This document shows, piece after piece, positions 33,182 through 40,762 of a DNA stretch of 64,000 nucleotides; the first letter of the stretch is position 1, and each line of letters begins with the position of its first letter. A program made the translations under genes and the position numbers. The stretch is from Longispora albida DSM 44784 (GTDB lineage Bacteria > Actinomycetota > Actinomycetes > Mycobacteriales > Micromonosporaceae): contig NZ_KB903839.1 of NCBI RefSeq assembly GCF_000379825.1, forward strand, positions 53,710 through 117,709. The letters run 5' to 3'. The notes below the pieces were generated by a model. It did not search any database. It was given only the letters and a program-made list of their open reading frames with translations, and was not told where the DNA came from.

Positions 33182-34080
33182 CGAGTCAGGGTGGTCAGCG
33201 GTTCCGTCGCAGGGCGCTGCGCCGCGGCTACAAGGTGGTCGAGGTCGACAAGTTCCTCGACCGGGTGGAGGCGACTCTCAACGGAGAGGCGCAGGGCAGC
33301 CCGGTGACCGCGCAGGAAGTCCACGACGTGATGTTCGGCGTGCGCTTCGGCGGGTATGACGAGTGGCAGGTCGACCTGCACCTCGACCGGGTGGAGCGCC
33401 AGCTCGCCGAGCTCGAGGAGCGCGGCGGCCTCTACCAGCGGGTCGAGCAGCGACTGGCCCCGCAGCCGATGCCGCCTCGCGAGATGCCACCGGCGCCACC
33501 GGCCCCCGGCTTCGACCGGCCTGCCGGGCCGCCGCAGGGCTTCGAGCAGCAGCAGCCCGGCGGCTTCCCGCCGCCGGCCGCCCAGCCGCCCGTCCGGGAG
33601 GACTTCCCGACCCAGGGTTTCCCGAGCGTGCCGCAGCCCGGCCAGGCCGGCCCGCCCGTGCCGCCGCCGGTGCCAGCCGCGCCCCCGGTGCCGCCGCCGT
33701 CCCGCCCCGAGTACAGCCGGCCGGATGTGACCAGCTACAACAGCGGCGGGTACGACGCGCAGGGCCGTCACGGCCGCGCCGACATGACCGGTGAGATCCG
33801 GGCCGTCGACGGCGCGTACACGCCGGACGAGGTGGCCAAGGTCGACGCGCTGCGCCGGACCTTCCAGCCGCGCCGGTTCGGCAGCGGCTACGATCCGGCC
33901 CAGGTCGACCGGCTCTTCGACGGGGTGATGGCCTTCATGACCGGCCGGTCCTCCGTGCCGGTCGCCGACGGCGAACTCGACCCGGCCCAGTTCAGCCTGG
34001 TCCAGGGCGGGTATTTCGAGGCTGACGTCGACGGCGCGCTGAAAGAGGTCCGCGACCTGCTGGCCCGCGGCCGCCGGTAG
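33178..34080 (+). CDS. DivIVA domain-containing protein
   Basis: A 300-residue protein with DivIVA-type repeat units at both ends: [27 protein letters not shown] at the N terminus followed by a second [22 protein letters not shown], and [22 protein letters not shown] in the C-terminal part. A Pro/Gln/Gly-rich linker of about 120 residues lies between. DivIVA-like proteins bind curved membranes at poles and septa; here no long coiled coil is seen, so it may be an adaptor. GTG 33178 overlaps the rlmN stop. A strong terminator follows. Confidence 0.82.
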   Translation: MTSQGGQRFRRRALRRGYKVVEVDKFLDRVEATLNGEAQGSPVTAQEVHDVMFGVRFGGYDEWQVDLHLDRVERQLAELEERGGLYQRVEQRLAPQPMPPREMPPAPPAPGFDRPAGPPQGFEQQQPGGFPPPAAQPPVREDFPTQGFPSVPQPGQAGPPVPPPVPAAPPVPPPSRPEYSRPDVTSYNSGGYDAQGRHGRADMTGEIRAVDGAYTPDEVAKVDALRRTFQPRRFGSGYDPAQVDRLFDGVMAFMTGRSSVPVADGELDPAQFSLVQGGYFEADVDGALKEVRDLLARGRR

Positions 34081-34095
34081 CCAGGACAAGCGACG

Positions 34096-34131
34096 AAGAA
34101 GGGGAGCCCGCTACTGCGGGCTCCCCTTCTT
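34096..34131. terminator. Strong bidirectional terminator
   Basis: A perfect 16-bp stem (AAGAAGGGGAGCCCGC at 34096-34111 with 34116-34131) and TACT loop, followed by T-rich sequence on the plus strand. It lies between the convergent DivIVA-domain and DUF2631 genes. Confidence 0.85.
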
Positions 34132-34147
34132 TCTGCTTGTCAGCCGG

Positions 34148-34375
34148 TCAGTTCGACTTGAGGCCGTTCTTCCGGAGCAGCCAGTCGCCGATCATGATGA
34201 TGGCGAGGAGGGCGGCGAGTGCGCCGAGCCACAGGTCCTCGACCCGGCCCTCGTGGTTGCCGATCATCATCACCAGCAGCACGACGATCGTGATGGTGCC
34301 GCCGAGCCGGGCGAGCTTGAGGTTCGTCGGCTTGTGCTGGTCCGGCGCGGTCACCGGTTCGGAGCTGCCAGCCAC
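34148..34375 (-). CDS. DUF2631 small membrane protein
   Basis: A 75-residue protein with two hydrophobic helices (about residues 24-42 and 49-66) after a polar N terminus. The pattern KLARLGGTITIVVLLVMMIGN with NHEGRVEDLWL matches the actinobacterial DUF2631 family, whose mycobacterial member is also near dxr. The function is unknown. It converges on the DivIVA-domain gene across a strong terminator. Confidence 0.8.
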   Translation of the reverse strand: MAGSSEPVTAPDQHKPTNLKLARLGGTITIVVLLVMMIGNHEGRVEDLWLGALAALLAIIMIGDWLLRKNGLKSN

Positions 34376-34423
34376 GTTCGTGTCCTTTCCTTTGCTGCGG
34401 TCGGGTTCAGTGTGGCATGCCGA

Positions 34424-34903
34424 TCACTGCCCGGTGTCGGCAGCCCGAGGAACTGACCGGGGAATGTGGAGGCTCGCGAGCTCGATCGGAGCGCCGGTGT
34501 GAGAGTGGTGGGCCTCGTACTCCACAAGCTCCGGTGCCGCGACGCCGTGCACCTGGCGCAGCGTCTCGACGGCGGCGGACGCGAGGGCGCGGAAGTCCTC
34601 CGGGCCCGGGTCGCCCGGCGTGCCCAGGCTCCAGTTCCGCTGGGTACGGCGCGCGAACAGCCTGGCGGGCATGTGCCATCCGAGTGATCGCAGGAGGGCC
34701 TCGTCGCCGGGTGTGAAGGCGAGATGCCCGGGCCGGTGGGCGTTGCCCGGCACGTCGGCGAGCAGGTCCTTGTCCTCGTCCCGGACGAACTGCACGATGT
34801 TGGCCCGCTCGGCCCGGCTGGCCAGGACGAGGACGCTGTACTCCCCGAGCGCCGCGAGCGCCGCCGACAGGTCGCTGGTGAACTCGTCCCAGGTCTGCGT
34901 CAT
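34424..34903 (-). CDS. TY-Chap-like (type III chaperone fold) protein
   Basis: A 159-residue soluble protein. The N-terminal half (SVLVLASRAERANIVQFVRDED) and the LRSLGWHMPARLFAR block are like the TY-Chap/YbjN-type alpha-beta fold found in actinobacterial proteins close to type VII secretion loci. The C-terminal part has a DFRALASAAVETLRQVHGV helix. No catalytic motif is seen. A TACCCT -10 lies six bases before its ATG on the minus strand. The chaperone assignment is tentative; position 2 kb before the mycosin cluster gives weak support. Confidence 0.6.
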   Translation of the reverse strand: MTQTWDEFTSDLSAALAALGEYSVLVLASRAERANIVQFVRDEDKDLLADVPGNAHRPGHLAFTPGDEALLRSLGWHMPARLFARRTQRNWSLGTPGDPGPEDFRALASAAVETLRQVHGVAAPELVEYEAHHSHTGAPIELASLHIPRSVPRAADTGQ

Positions 34904-34909
34904 GACTGC

Positions 34910-34915
34910 AGGGTA
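34910..34915 (-). promoter_or_regulatory. -10 box of TY-Chap-like gene, leaderless
   Basis: On the minus strand TACCCT is followed by six bases and the ATG at 34903. Confidence 0.45.
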
Positions 34916-35029
34916 CGGCCGGACGTATCGCCTGAATAGTCCGCGGGCAGGCGGGTGGCCTCCTTCGGGTAGCGTCTAGACGGTCATGGACGTGGCAGCG
35001 ATGATCGCGGAAACCAGGAGGTAAGGGCA

Positions 35030-36574
35030 GTGCGGGTCACCGGAACCGGTCATGCGGGCATGTTCATCGAGACCGGCGCGGGCAGCATCCTGTGCGACCC
35101 CTGGGTCAATCCCGCCTATTTCGGGTCATGGTTCCCGTTCCCCGACAACGAGCCGCTCGACTGGGACCGGCTGGGCAAGCCCGACTACCTCTTCGTCTCC
35201 CACTTGCACCGCGACCACTTCGACGCCGCGTTCCTCCGGGACCGGATCTCGAAGAAGGCGACCGTCCTGCTGCCGGAGTACCCGACGTCGCAGCTCGAGG
35301 ACGAGCTGCGCGAGCTGGGCTTCACGTCGTTCCTCCGCACGGTCAGCGACGAGGTGCACGAGCTCGACGGCGGCCTCAAGATCATGATCCAGGCGCTGAC
35401 GTCCCCGACCGACGGGCCGATCGGCGACTCCTCGATCTGGGTGGAGTACGACGGCGTCCGGCTGCTCAACCAGAACGACGCCCGCCCGACCGACCTGTCC
35501 CGCTTCGCCGAGCTGGGCCACGTGCACGCGCACCTGCTCCAGTTCTCGGGCGCGATCTGGTACCCGATGGTCTACGAACTGCCCCACGCCGCCAAGACGG
35601 CCTTCGGCAAGCAGAAGCGCGAGCGCCAGTTCGACCGGACGGTCCGCTACATCGACGACCTCAAGGCCTCCTACGTCTTCCCGATCGCCGGCCCGCCGTG
35701 CTTCCTCGACGACAAGCTCTGGCAGTTCAACGACATCCACGGCGACGAGGGCAACATCTTCCCCGACCAGCAGGTCTTCCTCGACCACATCGCCGGCCTG
35801 GGCTACGACAACGGCGTGCTGCTGCTCCCCGGCTCCGTCTCCGACGTCAGCACGGACGACGTCAAGACCTCTCATCCTGTACCCGACGTGCGCGAGTTCT
35901 TCGCCAGCAAGGCGGAGTACCTGCGTGACCTGGCCGAACGCAAGCGCCCGGCGCTCGAGGCCGAGAAGGCCACCTGGTCGCACCCCGAGATCGACGTGCT
36001 CGCCGAGCTGAAGCGCCGGATCGAGCCGATCATGGAAGAGTCGGAGTACATCGCCGGCGGCATCGGCGGGCCGGTCCGCTTCGACCTGCTCGGCACCGAC
36101 TCCGAGGAGGTCGTCGAGAGCATCGTCTTCGACTTCCCGGCCAACGAGATCCGGATCGCGGCCGACGAGAAGGTGCGCTACCGGTTCCGTACCGAGCGCC
36201 GCCTCATCGAGCACCTCATCCACATCGACGAGGGCGACTGGGTCAACAGCCTGTTCCTGTCCTGCCGGTTCTCGGCGGCCCGGATCGGCCAGTACAACGA
36301 GTTCGTGTACGCCTTCTTCAAGTGCCTCTCCGAGGAGCGGATCAACTACGCCGAGGGCTGGTACGCCGAGCAGAAGCCCGACGCCGAGGACATCGACCTC
36401 GACGGCTGGACGGTCCAGCGCCGCTGCCCGCACCTCAAGGCGGACCTGGGCCGGTTCGGCAAGGTCGAGGACGGCGTGCTGACCTGCCAGATGCACGGCT
36501 GGAAGTGGAACCTCGGCTCCGGCAAGTGCATCACCAGCGCCGGCCACGAGATCCGCTCCTCCAAAGCCGAATAA
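35030..36574 (+). CDS. Metallo-beta-lactamase fold protein fused to a C-terminal Rieske domain
   Basis: A 514-residue cytosolic protein. The N-terminal MBL-fold domain has the metal motif HLHRDH at residues 58-63 and resembles the UlaG/CMP-sialate hydroxylase branch (CDPWVNPAYFGSWFPFP near residues 22-38). The C terminus carries a Rieske [2Fe-2S] site: Cys466 and His468, then Cys486 and His489 in CQMHGW. CMP-N-acetylneuraminate hydroxylase has the same two modules but with the Rieske part first. A monooxygenase or hydroxylase role is therefore possible; the substrate is unknown. AGGAGG lies nine bases before GTG 35030. An imperfect terminator follows. Confidence 0.85.
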   Translation: MRVTGTGHAGMFIETGAGSILCDPWVNPAYFGSWFPFPDNEPLDWDRLGKPDYLFVSHLHRDHFDAAFLRDRISKKATVLLPEYPTSQLEDELRELGFTSFLRTVSDEVHELDGGLKIMIQALTSPTDGPIGDSSIWVEYDGVRLLNQNDARPTDLSRFAELGHVHAHLLQFSGAIWYPMVYELPHAAKTAFGKQKRERQFDRTVRYIDDLKASYVFPIAGPPCFLDDKLWQFNDIHGDEGNIFPDQQVFLDHIAGLGYDNGVLLLPGSVSDVSTDDVKTSHPVPDVREFFASKAEYLRDLAERKRPALEAEKATWSHPEIDVLAELKRRIEPIMEESEYIAGGIGGPVRFDLLGTDSEEVVESIVFDFPANEIRIAADEKVRYRFRTERRLIEHLIHIDEGDWVNSLFLSCRFSAARIGQYNEFVYAFFKCLSEERINYAEGWYAEQKPDAEDIDLDGWTVQRRCPHLKADLGRFGKVEDGVLTCQMHGWKWNLGSGKCITSAGHEIRSSKAE

Positions 36575-36595
36575 CTTCTCTCTCGTACCGCCCCC

Positions 36596-36638
36596 GGAAG
36601 CCCTCATCCTCCCTTGTGGAGAGTGGGGGCTCCTTTTT
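36596..36638 (+). terminator. Terminator after the MBL-Rieske gene
   Basis: GGAAGCCCTCATCCTCC pairs imperfectly (with G-U pairs) with GGAGAGTGGGGGCTCC, followed by TTTTT. This is the intrinsic-terminator layout and separates the gene from the mycosin cluster. Confidence 0.65.
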
Positions 36639-36730
36639 GTCCACAACGGGACAGTTCCGGGTCAGCGAAACTTGCCTATCTCCACTACTGTGTCCACAGA
36701 GATGCGGTGTGTGACGAAGGGGCTGGACAC

Positions 36731-37909
36731 GTGCTGGCAAAACGGCTCGCAACGGTCGGCGTACTGGCAACCACGGCCCTCCTGGCCGTACCCACAGCAG
36801 CACAGGCGGACACCATCCGGAGCCTGTCCTGGCACCTCGACTACCTGAAGATCCCCCAGGCGCACACGATCAGCCAGGGCGAGGGCGTCATCGTCGCCGT
36901 GATCGACTCCGGAGTCGACGCCACCCACCCCGACCTCCAGGGCCAGGTACTTCCCGGCAAGGGCATCGGCCCCGACACCACCCCCGACGGCCGCACAGAC
37001 CCCGACGGCCACGGCACCGCGATGGCAGGTCTGATTGTCGGTCGTGGCGGTGGCGACGAACACGTCCTAGGTGTCGCACCCCGAGCCAAAGTGCTGCCAA
37101 TAGCCCTCGGACGTTCAGGAACGAGTGAAGGGACAGCACAGGGGATCCGCTGGGCTGCTGACCATGGAGCACACGTCATTAGCATCTCTCTGGGCGGCCA
37201 AGCCGAGGCCACGGCCGACGAACGTGCTGCAGCGGAGTACGCAATGGCCAAGGGCTCTCTTGTTGTCGCGGCAAGTGGTAACAAGGACCAAGGTGACACC
37301 CGAGTGACCTCGCTTGGGCGAGTTCCAGGTGTTCTTACTGTGGGCGGGATTTCCAGATCCGGGGCGATGTGGTCAGGGTCGGTGTCGGGTCCCGAGGTTG
37401 CAGTGGTGGCGCCTGGAGCGTCGATTGTATCGACTGACCGTCGTTCTGCTACCGGATATGGAAGTTCGAGCGGAACTAGTAACGCGGCGGCCATCGTGTC
37501 CGGGCAAGCGGCGTTGATTCGAGCGAAGTTCCCCACTGCGGCCCCGGCAAGCGTCATCAATAGGATCGTCCGCACGGTCAAGGATGTAGGAAGACCTGGC
37601 CGGGACGACTCTTCGGGATTCGGAATTATTGACCCGGTGACATCGCTGACTGCGGCTATCCCAGACGTCGGCGTAAACCCACTGAGCACGCAGCCAGTCA
37701 AAACGCAGGCTGCGGCCAAGTCTGCCCCCAAGGAACCCCAGATCGGAGTTTCGATCAAATGGCGGATTATGGGGCCCCTACTGGCAGGCGTAGTTCTCCT
37801 GGTTGCCCTCGTGCTCTTTGTTCTTGTCCGAGCTAATCGCCGAGCTCGCCGTAGACAGCTTGCCCAGCGGGCGCTCATACCGCCTGGGTACGGACCTTCA
37901 GCTAGGTAG
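36731..37909 (+). CDS. mycP: Mycosin, type VII secretion-associated subtilisin-like protease
   Basis: A 392-residue membrane-anchored S8 serine protease. A signal peptide (about residues 1-26, ending AAQA) is followed by the catalytic domain: Asp59 in AVIDSGVD, His94 in DGHGTAMAGL and Ser250 in GTSNAAAIVSG. A C-terminal transmembrane helix (about 345-368) and a basic tail give the mycosin topology. Mycosins are core partners of ESX secretion systems and cleave exported substrates. AAGGGG lies eight bases before GTG 36731. From about base 37030 the codon use becomes much less G/C-biased than in the first 300 bases. A run of ESX-type genes follows. Confidence 0.88.
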   Translation: MLAKRLATVGVLATTALLAVPTAAQADTIRSLSWHLDYLKIPQAHTISQGEGVIVAVIDSGVDATHPDLQGQVLPGKGIGPDTTPDGRTDPDGHGTAMAGLIVGRGGGDEHVLGVAPRAKVLPIALGRSGTSEGTAQGIRWAADHGAHVISISLGGQAEATADERAAAEYAMAKGSLVVAASGNKDQGDTRVTSLGRVPGVLTVGGISRSGAMWSGSVSGPEVAVVAPGASIVSTDRRSATGYGSSSGTSNAAAIVSGQAALIRAKFPTAAPASVINRIVRTVKDVGRPGRDDSSGFGIIDPVTSLTAAIPDVGVNPLSTQPVKTQAAAKSAPKEPQIGVSIKWRIMGPLLAGVVLLVALVLFVLVRANRRARRRQLAQRALIPPGYGPSAR

Positions 37910-37942
37910 TAATCCACAACTTCACACATGGGGAGATCAGCA

Positions 37943-38590
37943 ATGGGCGACGCCAAGCCGCCGCAGACTATGGCGGAAATCGCTGACCAGGTTCGTTCCT
38001 CGCGCCGGATTGACGAGAACACCTGGGAACTGACACTCAAAGACGGCTCGATAGTCCATGTTGGCCGAGATGGCAGTCAGCCGGAGGGTGCGTCGGGAAC
38101 GGTTCCCGTCATGGTACCCGGCTATGGGATGGCAGCTGTTGACGGCGAGAACCGGAGCGTTGCCGCCGCAAAGGTTCCGGATTCGCTCAACTTTGCTTCG
38201 CCGGCTGGCGGTCGTGTCCAATACGACCTGCGGTCGATCGCGGATGCTCAGCGCTGGCTACTGGACAATGGCGACTTCATTGTGAGACTCAGTCACGGTA
38301 TGGCGGATATCAAAGCCTTATTGGACGGGCGAGTGTCGGATGGTTCATCCAGCCTCGGTGAGTTTCCCGAAGCGAAGGCGTTGAAGACGAAACACGATGA
38401 GCTGTACAGCAGCTTCCACTCCGGACTGCGTGGCGTTGCCGAGGACCTGTACGACGCTCACGACGCGCTGGGCAAGGTCGTCGAGAACTATCGGACGACG
38501 GAGGAGCGGAATCGCATGACCGGTGAACAGATGCAGCAGGTTCTGAACGAGCAGAAGAACAGCCAGCACGACCTGGAGGCGCGGCGATGA
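37943..38590 (+). CDS. ESX-associated protein of unknown function
   Basis: A 215-residue protein. The N-terminal 100 residues are beta-rich (WELTLKDGSIVHVGRDG). The C-terminal half is alpha-helical and coiled-coil-like (ELYSSFHSGLRGVAEDLYDA through MTGEQMQQVLNEQ). No signal peptide, WxG or enzyme motif is visible. GGGGAG at seven bases supports ATG 37943 over ATG 37928. Codon use is as A/T-tolerant as the second half of the mycosin gene. Its end overlaps the next gene by 4 bp. The assignment to type VII secretion rests on context. Confidence 0.68.
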   Translation: MGDAKPPQTMAEIADQVRSSRRIDENTWELTLKDGSIVHVGRDGSQPEGASGTVPVMVPGYGMAAVDGENRSVAAAKVPDSLNFASPAGGRVQYDLRSIADAQRWLLDNGDFIVRLSHGMADIKALLDGRVSDGSSSLGEFPEAKALKTKHDELYSSFHSGLRGVAEDLYDAHDALGKVVENYRTTEERNRMTGEQMQQVLNEQKNSQHDLEARR

Positions 38591-39909
38591 GGCTGGACTG
38601 GAGCACGATGGTCGAGCACGTGGTCATCGCGGGCCGGCCAGCGGACGTGAAGAGTGCGGCGCTCGGGTGGGAGCAGGTACTCAAGCAGGTTGGCGAGGTA
38701 AAGGCCACGTTGGAGCAGGACATTGACGACCTGTCCTCGTTCTGGAGCGGCCCGGCGTTCGAGGCATACAAGAAGCACATGCTGGGCATCGCCAAGCGCC
38801 TTGGCGACCTGATGGAGCAGGCGAAGAAGGGCGCGGGCATCGTCGGCTCCCTGAACGAAGCGGCCGGAAAGCTGAGTAAGGCACAGCATGAGATGCCCGT
38901 TCCGGCAGGCATGGTTGGCGACTTGTTGGCAGCCCGGAACGGGTCCATCAAGTTCGGCCCGAGCTTCTGCGAGATCAAGCTGACCGGGGACTTTCTTACT
39001 CAGAGCGGTGTCAACCCAGCAGTCAAGTTCGTAGGCGGGATGGCCGACACGGTGAGTTCCATGCTGACCAACGTCAAGGCTGAAGCCAAAGCCGCATACG
39101 AGAAGGTGAATCGGGAGTACCAAGACGTTAAGAACCGTGCGCCGGGTGAAGCGGAAAGCCGGACTGGTCGGCAAGCTGACCACAGCGCCGTTGGCCCCCA
39201 GGGCGCTGGTGCTGGTGGTTACGGGGGTTTCTCCGGTGCTGGGGCCGGGTTGGAGGCTGACGGTGGGGCCGGGGTTGGGCCATTGAATGGGTACAGCCCG
39301 TGGCGGGGTACGGGGAGTGAGGGCGGCGCGAAGGTGACCGGCCCGAACAACCCCGAGGCGTGGAACAAGGGCTGGGAGCATCTCGGGGATCACCGGGTCG
39401 CGCCGAGCGGCGGGCTGGGGCCGGGGAGCGGTGTGGACCCGGTGGAGCGTGGCTCGGGGCTGGCTGGGTTGAGCCCGGGCTTGCCGGGGCTGGGTTCGCC
39501 GGGTTCGCCAGGTGGGATCGGGGGTTCGTGGCCGTTCACGGGTGGTGCGGGGGCACCCGGTGGCGGTGGCGGTCCGGGGTTCCCGGCTGGTGGCGGATTG
39601 ATGGTGCCGGGTGGCGGCGGGCTGGGGCGTCAGGTGACCGGGCGGCAGGCGTTGCGGGGTTTTCAGGGTACTGCCGGGCAGGGCCGGAGCGGAGCGCCCG
39701 CGATGGCTGTCGGTGGCCTCGGGCCCGCGCAGGGTACGGGTGCGGACGAGGGGGAGTACTCCACGTGGCTCAAGGAGGACAAGAGCATCTGGGGCGGCGA
39801 TGACGAGGAGATCGCCCCGGCTGTCCTCGGCAAGGTGGAGGAACCGGTGTCCGACTGGCCCGAGGGCATGGAGGTGCTGCGGATCGTCCGCCGGGACGTG
39901 GAGTCCTGA
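38587..39909 (+). CDS. WXG100/PPE-like secretion substrate with Gly-rich C terminus
   Basis: A 440-residue protein. The N-terminal 200 residues form a helical WXG100/PPE-like domain with the turn FWSGPAF near residues 53-59. The second half (about 205-400) is very rich in Gly, Pro and Ser with no regular structure, as in many PPE-type ESX substrates. An acidic C terminus follows (EEIAPAVLGKVEEPVSDW). No signal peptide is present, as expected for type VII export. It overlaps the genes on both sides (4 bp and 1 bp). The Gly-rich part returns to strong G/C bias. Confidence 0.75.
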   Translation: MRLDWSTMVEHVVIAGRPADVKSAALGWEQVLKQVGEVKATLEQDIDDLSSFWSGPAFEAYKKHMLGIAKRLGDLMEQAKKGAGIVGSLNEAAGKLSKAQHEMPVPAGMVGDLLAARNGSIKFGPSFCEIKLTGDFLTQSGVNPAVKFVGGMADTVSSMLTNVKAEAKAAYEKVNREYQDVKNRAPGEAESRTGRQADHSAVGPQGAGAGGYGGFSGAGAGLEADGGAGVGPLNGYSPWRGTGSEGGAKVTGPNNPEAWNKGWEHLGDHRVAPSGGLGPGSGVDPVERGSGLAGLSPGLPGLGSPGSPGGIGGSWPFTGGAGAPGGGGGPGFPAGGGLMVPGGGGLGRQVTGRQALRGFQGTAGQGRSGAPAMAVGGLGPAQGTGADEGEYSTWLKEDKSIWGGDDEEIAPAVLGKVEEPVSDWPEGMEVLRIVRRDVES

Positions 39910-40439
39910 TGGCTGGCCAGCCTGGTAGCGAGACGCTGGCCGAGCGGGCCGCTGAGTACGCGCGGGTGTTCGGTGCCACCGCTGTCACTGTGCTGTCCGA
40001 GGGCGGGGAAGTGGCCGTGACGGCCGGCCCGGCTGGCGTACTGCTGGGGATCCAGGTCAACTCTGCTGGCCTGAGTGCGGCCGCACTGTCCACATTGATC
40101 AGTGACGCGTTGCGTGCCGCTCAGGCGGTCGTCGGCGAACGGGCGGCGTTGCCAGGTGCGGGTCCTGGGCAGCTGGAGCCGCCGGATACCGATATTCCCG
40201 AGGTCGCTGAGCTGCTCGGGCATGCGGAGCGGCATCGGCAGCAGGCCGCACAGCTGGGCGGTCAGGTGACTGTTGTCGAGCATGGTGGCATCACGGTGCA
40301 TGTCCGGGGCGTGACGCTGGAGCGCGTGGTGCTGGCGGAGGCGGCGCTGGGGCCGGGGCTGCCGGAGCGGATCATGGCTGCCGCCAGGCTGGCGACGAAG
40401 CACGCGGCGGAGCGGCTGATGGCAGGTACGCGATGGTGA
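39909..40439 (+). CDS. YbaB/EbfC-like protein with an internal duplication
   Basis: A 176-residue protein made of two YbaB-like halves. The first (about residues 20-75, VTVLSEGGEVAVTAGPAGVL then LSTLISDALRAAQ) and the second (about 115-172, VTVVEHGGITVHVRGVTLER then IMAAARLATKHAAERL) share the beta-strand/helix order of nucleoid-associated YbaB proteins. Single YbaB-like proteins (such as EspL) occur in mycobacterial ESX loci. The gene starts one base before the stop of the PPE-like gene and overlaps the next by 7 bp. Confidence 0.68.
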   Translation: MAGQPGSETLAERAAEYARVFGATAVTVLSEGGEVAVTAGPAGVLLGIQVNSAGLSAAALSTLISDALRAAQAVVGERAALPGAGPGQLEPPDTDIPEVAELLGHAERHRQQAAQLGGQVTVVEHGGITVHVRGVTLERVVLAEAALGPGLPERIMAAARLATKHAAERLMAGTRW

Positions 40440-40762
40440 GAGGGTTTGGGGTTGACGCCGGGCAGCTGGATGCCTGCCGCGACCAGGTGACGGAGCTGAA
40501 GCGCCGGGCAGCGGAGATCATCAAGCTCGCCGTGCGCGCGGATCCGGCCGACGGCACATGGGGCCTGCTGGGGCAGCGCCATTTCGAGCCGGGGTACGAG
40601 AAGCAGGCTGCGGCGGTGTTCGGGCAACTGCGGGAGCTGGCCAAGGCCTTGCAGGATCGGTCGGACACGCTTGGCAAGACGAGTGCCGCGTACAAGCGTT
40701 CCGAGCAGGCGATCGCCGAGGCTTTGCAGGGGCTCGCGACGAAGCTGGAGCGTGACCGGTAA
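40433..40762 (+). CDS. Small EspC/WXG100-like type VII secretion target
   Basis: A 109-residue helical-hairpin protein. It starts FGVDAGQLDACRDQVTELKRRAAEI, has a TWGLLGQ turn in the middle near residue 43 and a second long helix ending EALQGLATKLERDR. This is the layout of ESX-secreted EspC/WXG100-type proteins, which are exported folded as hairpins. It overlaps both neighbours. Export could not occur by components in this window. Confidence 0.78.
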   Translation: MVRGFGVDAGQLDACRDQVTELKRRAAEIIKLAVRADPADGTWGLLGQRHFEPGYEKQAAAVFGQLRELAKALQDRSDTLGKTSAAYKRSEQAIAEALQGLATKLERDR

